NCBI GenBank assembly: GCA_020852815.1
Contig: JADZAN010000003.1
Coordinates: 1 to 64,000, forward strand
Reading direction: 5' to 3'
Length of the DNA stretch: 64,000 bases
From: Gemmatimonadaceae bacterium
Lineage (GTDB): Bacteria; Gemmatimonadota; Gemmatimonadetes; Gemmatimonadales; Gemmatimonadaceae
Shown here: positions 18,836 through 26,141 of the stretch, piece by piece
Position numbering within the stretch: position 1 is the stretch's first letter
How the letters are laid out: each line of letters opens with the position of its first letter
Made by a program: the position numbers and the translations under genes
Notes under the pieces: model-generated
The model's database searches: none
Told to the model about the DNA's origin: nothing
What the model saw: only the letters and a program-made list of their open reading frames with translations

Positions 18836-18920
18836 CGCGGTCGTCGCCGTGCTGGTGTCGGGCGTCGGCAGGGGCTAGCTTCGCCGTCGTACGACAACCA
18901 CCCCTTACCCACACATCTGC

Positions 18921-19346
18921 ATGGCCAACGACTCGGTGTCCTGGGGCGGCGTCGCGCTACGCGTCGTCGCGGCGGCGGTCCTCGTCTTCGCCACCTACAA
19001 TCCGGAAGGCGTCTCGTTCTATCACTGGGCGATTGCCCCGGCCTTCCGCGACTTTTCCTCGTTCGGGGCGATGCAGTTCCTGGCAGGAGCGCTGCTCGTC
19101 GCCGGGTGGGTGGTCTTCCTGCAGGCCACGCGGCGCTCGATCGGGTGGGCGGGGGCACTCCTCGTGACCGCGATCGCCGGCGGCGTGATCTGGCTCCTCA
19201 TCGAGAAGAATGTCGTGAGCGCCTCGAGCAGCCGCGGCATTGCGCACGTCGTGCTCATCGCGGTGTCGATCGTGCTGGGCGTCGGGATGTCGTGGTCGCA
19301 CTTCTCGCGCCGCCTCACGGGGCAGGCCGACACCGACATCGTGTGA
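18921..19346 (+). CDS. Small four-helix membrane protein (DUF6524-like)
   Basis: Inner-membrane protein of 141 residues with four hydrophobic segments at about 12-28, 48-66, 74-92 and 103-122. A conserved-looking first loop reads ATYNPEGVSFYHW. The pattern agrees with the small DUF6524 family, an assignment made from memory of that motif and therefore tentative. No catalytic or metal-binding residues stand out and the function is unknown. It follows the tetR gene by 85 bases on the same strand and ends at a strong hairpin. Confidence 0.7.
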   Translation: MANDSVSWGGVALRVVAAAVLVFATYNPEGVSFYHWAIAPAFRDFSSFGAMQFLAGALLVAGWVVFLQATRRSIGWAGALLVTAIAGGVIWLLIEKNVVSASSSRGIAHVVLIAVSIVLGVGMSWSHFSRRLTGQADTDIV

Positions 19347-19352
19347 ACGACG

Positions 19353-19383
19353 CGGCGCCCGCGCGGCGTTCGCGCGGGCGCCG
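19353..19383. terminator. 12-bp GC hairpin between convergent genes
   Basis: CGGCGCCCGCGC (19353-19364) pairs perfectly with GCGCGGGCGCCG (19372-19383) around a 7-base loop. It begins six bases after the plus-strand membrane protein stop and abuts the minus-strand glycosyltransferase stop, so it can terminate both transcripts. No T-tract follows. Confidence 0.7.
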
Positions 19384-21219
19384 TCAGCTGCAGTCGGCCG
19401 GGGCGGCCGGCGGGCGCGCCGCCTGGGACAGCTCGGCGTCGAGCGCCTGTCGCAGCGTGACCGTATCGACGCTGTAGTCCCAGTGCGGGTACACGAAGCG
19501 CGACTGCTGCTCCGTGCCCAGCACATAGCGCACGGAATGTTCCAGCGCGTCGGCCAGTGCGTTGTAGCAGGGGACGATGTAGCCGCGCTGCCCGAACTGG
19601 ATGGTGCGTGCACCTGACGGGGCAAAGACGAGGTTGGTGAGCGAGGCGCCCACGGGGGCCACCACCACGGCTGCCTGCGAGAACAGGTCGCGCTGCTCGA
19701 CCACCGTCATGCGCCCGGTCTCGACGCTCTCGAAACCGTACTCGCGGCAGACGCCCTCCACCTCCGCCTCGTTCGCCAGGCGGCGCATCGCGGCCGCCGA
19801 ACTGCGCCGCACGTAGAGCCGGCGCGTCGGCGTCGGCGCGTCGCCCAGCGCCGGGAGCGTGAGGTGCCCCCGCAGCCATTGCCAGGTGGACGCGTCGGTG
19901 CAGCCGCCATCCTTGCGGTGCTGGATGAGCGTGAGTTCGTCGAACTCCGCCACCTCGTCCGGCGCCACCTGCACCACGCGATCGAGCGAGACGCCGAGCC
20001 AGCCGAGCGTCTCGACCTGGAACGGCTGCAACGGGGCAGGGATGACGAAGCGCACGTCGGGATCGGTCAGCAGCTCGGGAGCCGCGGCAAGGCGCCCCAG
20101 GCAGTCGGCAATCCAGTGGTAGTAGTTGGCGGCGAAGTTGGTCGCCAGGAGCACGGCGCGCCCCCCGCGCACTCGCTCGGCTGTCGGCGAGTGCAGGAGG
20201 ATGCGTTGATCGGTGCTGGACCACAGGACGCAGTTGCGCCCGTGCGAGAGGACGGTCGGGATGTCGTGGCAGCGGGGGATCCCGAACTGCACGTCGGGTT
20301 CGTCGACCACCCCGTGGATATATGCCCGGTCGTGGCGATCGATGGCGAAGAACAGGTCGCCCACCACGCGCGCCTGGCGCAGCACGCGCACCTCCGAGCT
20401 CCCCGTGCGCACGGTCACCGAGCGGTCGTACTCGCGCCCCTCGTGGTGCACCCGATAGGGGATTCGCCAGTCGCGTCGCGCGCCGTCGGCCGCAACGGTG
20501 GACGGTGCCAGGGCGCCATCCACCCGGTACACTCCCTGTCGCCCGGCGCCGAGCGCCGGGACGAGCTCCGTCAGTTGCGGCTGGCGGAGCAGCTCGAGGG
20601 CGCGCTCCTCGTGATGGTCGGCAAAGGTGGCCAGTGCTCGCATCAGCAGCGTCCCCGCGGTCCCCTCGCAGGCGACAGCGCGCTCGGCGTTGGTGCGCGC
20701 CGCCGTCTCGAAGCCGGCGCGCAACTCGCACTCGGCGAGCGTTGCCAGCGCGATGGCGTCGTGCGGGGCCAGCGCGGCCGCCGCCTGCGCGAGGGCCTGT
20801 GAGCGCTTGAGGAACTCCGGCGCCAGCACCATCGGCGCGACATCGGGAACGCCGATGGCCCGGAAGTCGAGGCGTACCGGTTCCGCCTGGCGCGCGACGA
20901 GCGTGGCGTGGCGGATGTGCAGGAAGAGAAGGAGCTCCGCCGCCAGGCGCATCGTCTCCGCGTCGGGGCGACCGGCGCGCGAGAGCATCGTGGCGCAGGT
21001 GGCGAAGGCCTCGAGGTCGCGGTAGTCGTTTGCCTGGAGGAGGGCGAGCGCCCGGTACGCCGCGAGGTTGTCGGGGGCGATCGTGATCGCATCGCGCAGC
21101 GCTGCCTCGGCCTCGGGCAGTCGGTTGGCGCCCTTCAGCGCCTCGGCGTGTGCCACGAGGGCGTCGGCGGGGGCAACGGGGGCACTCTGCGGCGTCGGAT
21201 AGCGGGTGGCGGCAGTCAT
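19384..21219 (-). CDS. TPR-containing glycosyltransferase, GT61 (DUF563) type
   Basis: Protein of about 611 residues. The first third carries helical TPR-like repeats (ANRLPEAEAALRDAITIAPD is a clear unit). The C-terminal half has GT61 features: ATNFAANYYHWIADCLGRLA with the conserved H-W pair, LYVRRSS, VVVAPVGASLTNLVFAP and the late PHWDYSVD. GT61 enzymes transfer sugars such as xylose or GlcNAc onto glycans or proteins. The TPR half may hold an acceptor protein. The ATG at 21219 is taken as start; an in-frame TTG at 21276 is the alternative, and neither has a good ribosome-binding site. It ends a minus-strand cluster with a nucleotide-sugar dehydratase and an aminotransferase-like protein, suggesting decoration of a surface glycan with a modified sugar. 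Confidence 0.82.
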   Translation of the reverse strand: MTAATRYPTPQSAPVAPADALVAHAEALKGANRLPEAEAALRDAITIAPDNLAAYRALALLQANDYRDLEAFATCATMLSRAGRPDAETMRLAAELLLFLHIRHATLVARQAEPVRLDFRAIGVPDVAPMVLAPEFLKRSQALAQAAAALAPHDAIALATLAECELRAGFETAARTNAERAVACEGTAGTLLMRALATFADHHEERALELLRQPQLTELVPALGAGRQGVYRVDGALAPSTVAADGARRDWRIPYRVHHEGREYDRSVTVRTGSSEVRVLRQARVVGDLFFAIDRHDRAYIHGVVDEPDVQFGIPRCHDIPTVLSHGRNCVLWSSTDQRILLHSPTAERVRGGRAVLLATNFAANYYHWIADCLGRLAAAPELLTDPDVRFVIPAPLQPFQVETLGWLGVSLDRVVQVAPDEVAEFDELTLIQHRKDGGCTDASTWQWLRGHLTLPALGDAPTPTRRLYVRRSSAAAMRRLANEAEVEGVCREYGFESVETGRMTVVEQRDLFSQAAVVVAPVGASLTNLVFAPSGARTIQFGQRGYIVPCYNALADALEHSVRYVLGTEQQSRFVYPHWDYSVDTVTLRQALDAELSQAARPPAAPADCS

Positions 21220-21318
21220 GCGGAGCGCGCGGCTGGAAGTGTCGTCGAACCTGTCGTGGCGGGGGTTGCCGGGCAAGGCTCGAGGGAGGCGGGGGGCAGG
21301 TCCATGGATGGCGTCTCG

Positions 21319-21540
21319 TCAGGCAGCGAAGGCCGACGTCACATCGGCGCTGTTGGCGGGCGGGTGCACGCAGACGCTGGATTCGGCCACGAGGCGCGCC
21401 GCCTTGAGCCCCTGCATGTACGACCGCACGTCGCCCAGCCGAGGCGTGGGCGTCACGAGGGGAACGGAGTGGCCCGCTGCCACCAGTTGGTCTGCGGCCA
21501 CGAGGGCCGAGAGCGAACCGCCGTAGATGATCGTCGTCAC
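21319..21540 (-). CDS. Short Rossmann-fold ORF, probably a truncated nucleotide-binding enzyme
   Basis: GTG start at 21540 with GAGG nearby, 73 residues. The beginning IIYGGSLSALVAADQLVAAG is a dinucleotide-binding beta-alpha unit like those opening FAD or NAD enzymes, followed by VPLVTPTPRLG. After about 40 residues the resemblance stops and a TGA follows; no continuation was recognised in the other frames. It sits 15 bases after the DegT-like gene and 43 before the 5' end of the GT61 frame, so it is probably co-transcribed. It may be the remnant of a flavoprotein of the glycan cluster or a genuine small nucleotide-binding protein. Confidence 0.5.
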   Translation of the reverse strand: MTTIIYGGSLSALVAADQLVAAGHSVPLVTPTPRLGDVRSYMQGLKAARLVAESSVCVHPPANSADVTSAFAA

Positions 21541-21555
21541 GGGGCGACCTCGTGT

Positions 21556-22695
21556 TCAGGCATGCGCGTAGTGTCCAACGACTGACAGCACCCCGTCGAT
21601 CACGCGGTCGACGTCCGACGCTGTCATGGTGGGGGAGAGGGGGAGGCTGAGCACCGTCTCGCTGAGCCGCTCGGTGACCGGGAGCTCGAGGCGCTCGAGC
21701 GATGTCCCCGCCCAGGCGAGCTGCCGGTGCGGGGGGATGGGGTAGTGGACCAGGCACTCGATCCCGCAGCGGGCGAGGGCATCGCGCACGCCGTCACGCG
21801 CATCGCACCGCACCACGAAGAGGTGCCAGGCGTGCGTGATGTTGTCGGCGGCGACCGGAAGGATCAGCTCCGTCCCGTCGAAGGCAGCGCGATAGCGCTG
21901 CACGATGGAGCGGCGCGCCGCGTTCCAGATGGGGAGGTGCGGGAGCTTGGTGCGCAACACCGCCGCCTGCAGCGCGTCCAGGCGCGAGTGCACCCCCAGT
22001 TCGTCGTGGACGTACTTCATGGCGCTCCCGTAGTTGCGAAGCGAGCGCACACGCGCGGCGAGTTGCGCATCGTTCGTCGTGATCGCGCCGCCATCGCCTA
22101 ACGCACCGAGGTTCCTGCCCGGGTAGAACGACCACGCGGCGGCGTCGCCGAACGAGCCGACGGGGCGGCCCCCGATCGCTGCACCGTGTGCATGGGCCGC
22201 GTCCTCGACGAGGGCGAGGCGAAAGCGGGTGGCCAGCGCCCGCAGCGCCGCCATCGGCGCCGGGTGCCCGTACAGGTGCACGGGGAGGATGGCCCGCGTG
22301 CGCCCAGTGATGGCGGCGCGCACGGCACCCGGGTCGATCGTGTACGCCGTGGCGTCGACGTCGACCGGCACCACCCTGGCACCTACCGCCGTCCCGGCGA
22401 GCCAGGTGGCAATGAAGGCCCAGCCGGGGACGATCACCTCGTCGCCGGGCCCGATCCCCAGCGCGCGCAGGGCGAGCGTGATGGCGTCGAGCCCGTTGCC
22501 GACGGTCACGCAGTGACGTGTCCCGGTCACACGGGCAAACTCCGCCTCGAACCGCTCCACCTCCTCGCCCAGGACAAACGTCCCGCGGTCGAGGACGCGC
22601 GCGAGTGCCTGGTCCAGCTCCCCGCGGATCGACGCGTGCAGGCGCCCCAGGTCGTAGAAGGGGACGTTAGGCGATGCCGGACGCGCGTCCGTCAT
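21556..22695 (-). CDS. DegT/DnrJ/EryC1-family sugar aminotransferase homologue with Lys-to-Arg at the PLP site
   Basis: Fold-type I PLP protein of 379 residues with the family landmarks VGNGLDAITLALRALGIGPG, DVDATAYTIDP, VEDAAHAHGA and PGRNLGALGDGGAITTND. In active aminotransferases the last motif reads PxKNLG and its lysine forms the Schiff base with PLP. Here residue 194 is Arg (codon AGG at 22116-22114, where AAG would be Lys). All the surrounding sequence is normal, so transamination by the standard mechanism should be impaired. A sugar-binding, regulatory or non-transaminating role, or a base-call error, are the options. The ATG overlaps the dehydratase stop by 4 bases, so it is translationally coupled. 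A longer frame to 22815 was rejected. Confidence 0.85.
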   Translation of the reverse strand: MTDARPASPNVPFYDLGRLHASIRGELDQALARVLDRGTFVLGEEVERFEAEFARVTGTRHCVTVGNGLDAITLALRALGIGPGDEVIVPGWAFIATWLAGTAVGARVVPVDVDATAYTIDPGAVRAAITGRTRAILPVHLYGHPAPMAALRALATRFRLALVEDAAHAHGAAIGGRPVGSFGDAAAWSFYPGRNLGALGDGGAITTNDAQLAARVRSLRNYGSAMKYVHDELGVHSRLDALQAAVLRTKLPHLPIWNAARRSIVQRYRAAFDGTELILPVAADNITHAWHLFVVRCDARDGVRDALARCGIECLVHYPIPPHRQLAWAGTSLERLELPVTERLSETVLSLPLSPTMTASDVDRVIDGVLSVVGHYAHA

Positions 22696-23792
22696 GCGGC
22701 CGCCCCCACGCCAACCCCGACTCCAACGCCCGGATGCATTCCGGGACCCAGGCGCCGGCTGTCGCACCCCTCGCCCAGCACCTGCGTGGCCCAGCGCTCG
22801 TTGGCTACGTACCACGCCACCGTCTCGCGCAATCCCTCCTCGAAACTGCGCCGCGCCGACCAGCCAAGTTCCGCCGACGTGTGCGACGGATCGATGGCGT
22901 AGCGGGAGTCGTGTCCCGGTCGATCGGTGACGTGCGTGATGAGCGAGCGGCGGGGCGCGCCGGCAGGTGCAAGCGCGTCCACCGCGTCGCAGATGGCGCT
23001 CACGACCTCCTGGTTGGTCCGCTCCGCCCCCCCGCCAAAGACGTACGTGCGCCCCACGCGTCCGCGCTCGAGCGCCGCCACCAGGCCGCGGGCGTGATCG
23101 TCGACGTGCAGCCAGTCCCGCCCCTGGCGCCCGCTTTCATAGACGGGAATCGCTTCGAGCGCCAACGCCTTGCGCACCGCCACCGGAACCAGCTTCCCCT
23201 GAGATTGGTAGGGGCCATACTGGTTGGAACAGTTGGTGACGATGACCGGGAGGTCGTAAGTGTGATGCCAGGCGCGCGCGAAGTGAACGCTCGCCGACTT
23301 GGATGCGGCATAGGGCGAACTGGGACGGCAGGGCGACTCGAGCGAGAAGCTCCCCGTGTCGTCCAGCGCGCCGAACACCTCATCGGTCGAGACGTGCAGG
23401 AAGCGGAAGGCGCTGCGTCGCTCCGGCGGCGACGCATTCCAGTAGCGCGTGGCCTGTTCCAGCAGCGTGAAGGTTCCCACCACGTTGTTGTGCACGAGGG
23501 CCGCCGGGCCATTGATCGAGCAATCGACGTGCGACTCCGCCGCCAGGTGCATGATCGCGCGCGGCCGGTGCCGGCGCAGCACCGCCTCGACCTGCGCGGC
23601 ATTCGCGACGTCGGCACGCTCGAACGCGTGCAACGGTGAGGTCGCGGCCTCACCCAACGAAGGAATGTGCCCCGCGTGGGTCAGCGCATCGACCGTGACC
23701 ACCGGGAGCCCACGCTCCAGCACCAGATGGCGCACGAGCGCCGATCCGATGAAGCCTGCCCCGCCGGTGACGAGAATGGGTGCGTCGCGCAC
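22692..23792 (-). CDS. dTDP-glucose 4,6-dehydratase-like (extended SDR)
   Basis: Nucleotide-sugar dehydratase of about 366 residues that would make the 4-keto-6-deoxy intermediate for an aminated or deoxy sugar. Visible: NAD site ILVTGGAGFIGSALVRHLV, LHVSTDEVFGAL (catalytic Thr-Asp-Glu) and SPYAASKSASVHF (Tyr-x-x-x-Lys). The family motif HVDRSI is HVDCSI here (Cys codon at 23522-23520). The protein ends in an odd Gly-Val alternating tail before AAA. The GTG at 23792 with AGGGG upstream fits the family start; the longer frame to 23843 adds 17 polar residues. It heads the glycan cluster and overlaps the aminotransferase-like gene by 4 bases. The gene symbol rmlB is withheld because of the altered signature. 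Confidence 0.83.
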   Translation of the reverse strand: MRDAPILVTGGAGFIGSALVRHLVLERGLPVVTVDALTHAGHIPSLGEAATSPLHAFERADVANAAQVEAVLRRHRPRAIMHLAAESHVDCSINGPAALVHNNVVGTFTLLEQATRYWNASPPERRSAFRFLHVSTDEVFGALDDTGSFSLESPCRPSSPYAASKSASVHFARAWHHTYDLPVIVTNCSNQYGPYQSQGKLVPVAVRKALALEAIPVYESGRQGRDWLHVDDHARGLVAALERGRVGRTYVFGGGAERTNQEVVSAICDAVDALAPAGAPRRSLITHVTDRPGHDSRYAIDPSHTSAELGWSARRSFEEGLRETVAWYVANERWATQVLGEGCDSRRLGPGMHPGVGVGVGVGAAA

Positions 23793-24131
23793 GAAGTGCC
23801 CCTGATGATTGTCAGTCGCCGACCGCCTGTGCGGAGGTCGCAACGACGCGGAAAAGGCAATCCGGGGGCCAAGGGGCGGGATGCCGGGCCCTGCAGCAGC
23901 TCCGTGTGCGCTAAGTGCTTGGGTCGTTGGTTGTTAGGCGTGGACCGAGTGTCCTGCCGTGGCCGTGTAGTGTGCCTCTTCACGACCGTCGCGGAGGAGG
24001 TGCCCGGGAATTTCCTGCCGGGATACAGAGCACTCCAGGCCCCTGGCGGTCAATTGTGCCGACGCGCACCGGCGCCGCCCGCCCAGCCGTGACTCGATTC
24101 GTCACCGGACCGTCTATTGAGCAGCGTCCCC
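23793..24131. other. Intergenic spacer between divergent dehydratase and GGDEF genes
   Basis: About 340 bases with no convincing gene. It contains one copy of the TTAGGC word (23933-23939), the only copy lying wholly outside genes, and a mirrored CCCGGGAATTTCCTGCCGGG-like stretch near 24003-24022 that can form a short imperfect hairpin. Promoters for both flanking genes must be here but no -35/-10 pair could be picked with confidence. No riboswitch-like consensus was recognised upstream of the cyclase. Confidence 0.4.
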
Positions 24132-26018
24132 ATGACCATCCCGTACCGCTCCACCAACCCCGAGGCGTCAGCCGCCATCGGTGACCACTTGGCGTACCCG
24201 CCCGGGAGGCGGCACGCCTGGGGGGCGCGCCTCGCGTCGGTCATCGCCGCGGGAATCGGCATGGTCGTGCTGGCGGGGTGGACGCTGGATGTCGCGGCAC
24301 TTCGCGCCGTTGCGCCGGCGGGCGCCGCGTCCGTGAATCCCGCCGCGGCATTCTGCTTTGTCGCGTTAGGCCTGGCGCTGTGGTGGTTCGTCACCCGTGA
24401 GTCGTCGTCTACCGAGTGGCAGGCCGCCCGCCTCCTCGCCGCCGTGGTCGGCGTCGTCGGCGCGCTGCGCATCGTTGGTGCCCTCGCCGGGCACTCGGTG
24501 GGGATCGACACGCTCCTCTTTCACGATGCCATGAGCGCCACGCTCGACGGCCGCGGGAACCGGATGGCACTCGCTCCCGCCGTCAACTTCCTCTTCCTGG
24601 GCGTGGCGCTCCTGCTCGTGGCGCGGCGTGAGTCGGGGAGCGAGGCGCTGGCGCAGGTCCTGGCCACGCTGGTGCTGGCCTGCTCGCAGGTGGCCTTGCT
24701 GGCGCACGCCTACCGCAGCGGATGGTTTGAGACGATCGGTCACTTCAACCGCATGGCGGCGCCAACGGCGATCGCCTTCTCGGCGGCCGCCGTCGGCGTC
24801 CTCGCACTGCGCCCCCAGTCGGGGATTCTCGCCGTCACCCTGAGCGACGGCCCCGGCGGTGCCATGGCGCGCGGGCTCCTCCCCGCCGGCTTCATCGCCC
24901 CCGCGCTCTTTGGCTGGGTCGCCATCTGGGGGCTGCGCGCGTCGGATCGGCAGGACCAACCGGCGCTCATGGTGATGCTCTTCGTGGTGGCGATGATCCT
25001 CGTCTTCGTTGGACTCATCGCCTGGAACGCCACGCAGCTGCATCGCACGCACGTGGAGCGCGTGCACGCCGAGGCGGCGCTGCGCGACAGCGAACTCCGC
25101 TTCCGGCTGTTGGCGGAGAACGGGAGTGACGTGGTCTCGCTGCACGATCCTTCGGGGCGCGTGGTGTACATCTCGCCCTCGTGCGAGCGCGTGCTGGGTT
25201 TTGCGCCGGAAGAGGTCATGCGCATGAGCCCCTTCGCGCTGGCCCACCCCGACGATCGTGAACGCCTGCGCCGCCACTTCGATGACCTGCTGCGTGGCGC
25301 GCGCGTGGCCGCCCTCTCGTGCCGCATGCTGCACAAGACGGGGCAGCACCTGTGGCTCGAGATGATGTGGCGCGCCATCGTGGACGAGGACGGACGCGTG
25401 TCGCGCCTGCAAGCCTCCTCGCGCGACGTCACCGAGCGCAAGGACTACGAGCGACAGCTGGAGGAGACACGGCGCAAGTTGCAGGTGCACCAGGAATCGC
25501 TCCTCGAGGCCAACGCGCGCCTGGCGGCACTGGCCTCGCATGACGCGCTCACCGGGCTCAAGAACCGCCGCGCCTTCGAGGAACGGATGGTGGAGGAACT
25601 GGCGCGCATCCGGCGCACGGGACAGCCGGTCACGCTCCTCCTCCTCGACATCGATCACTTCAAGTCGTTCAACGACTCGTTCGGGCATCCGCGCGGCGAT
25701 GTCGTGCTGCGCGACGTGGCGCGCCTGCTCAGCCGCGCCATCCGCGACACCGATGTGGCGGCGCGCTATGGCGGCGAGGAGTTCGCCATCGTGCTCCCCA
25801 ACACCGGGATCGACGGCGCGTACGAGATGGGTGAGCGGTTGCGCCTCGCGATCGAGGGGGCGCCGTGGGCGGAGCGGTCGATCACGATCAGCGTGGGGGC
25901 GGCGACGGCCGAGCATCAGGGGGCGAACCTGGCCGAGCTGCTGGAACAGGCCGACCGCGCCCTGTACCGCTCCAAGCAGGGCGGGCGGAACTGCGTGACG
26001 CTGGCCGACGCGGCGTAG
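24132..26018 (+). CDS. Membrane-anchored PAS-GGDEF diguanylate cyclase
   Basis: Predicted c-di-GMP synthase of 628 residues. About eight hydrophobic helices fill residues 30-300 as an unnamed membrane sensor. A PAS domain follows (about 320-440, with LLAENGSDVVSLHDPSGRVV), then a short coiled coil and a GGDEF domain. The active-site loop is GGEEF at 547-551, the accepted active variant, and RDTD five residues before it is a complete inhibitory site. There is no EAL domain, so this is a dedicated synthase, unlike the other two c-di-GMP proteins in the window. The ATG at 24132 was chosen over an in-frame TTG at 24117; neither has a strong ribosome-binding site. Confidence 0.88.
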   Translation: MTIPYRSTNPEASAAIGDHLAYPPGRRHAWGARLASVIAAGIGMVVLAGWTLDVAALRAVAPAGAASVNPAAAFCFVALGLALWWFVTRESSSTEWQAARLLAAVVGVVGALRIVGALAGHSVGIDTLLFHDAMSATLDGRGNRMALAPAVNFLFLGVALLLVARRESGSEALAQVLATLVLACSQVALLAHAYRSGWFETIGHFNRMAAPTAIAFSAAAVGVLALRPQSGILAVTLSDGPGGAMARGLLPAGFIAPALFGWVAIWGLRASDRQDQPALMVMLFVVAMILVFVGLIAWNATQLHRTHVERVHAEAALRDSELRFRLLAENGSDVVSLHDPSGRVVYISPSCERVLGFAPEEVMRMSPFALAHPDDRERLRRHFDDLLRGARVAALSCRMLHKTGQHLWLEMMWRAIVDEDGRVSRLQASSRDVTERKDYERQLEETRRKLQVHQESLLEANARLAALASHDALTGLKNRRAFEERMVEELARIRRTGQPVTLLLLDIDHFKSFNDSFGHPRGDVVLRDVARLLSRAIRDTDVAARYGGEEFAIVLPNTGIDGAYEMGERLRLAIEGAPWAERSITISVGAATAEHQGANLAELLEQADRALYRSKQGGRNCVTLADAA

Positions 26019-26141
26019 GACGCGCCGGCGTGCCCTTGCCGCACCGGTAGCAGGCGATAATCTCCGCGCACCCCCGTGCGTGGCGCGCCGAATCCGGTGT
26101 GTGCGCGGCGCTCGGCGCTCTCCACTTCATCGGCTCCCCGC

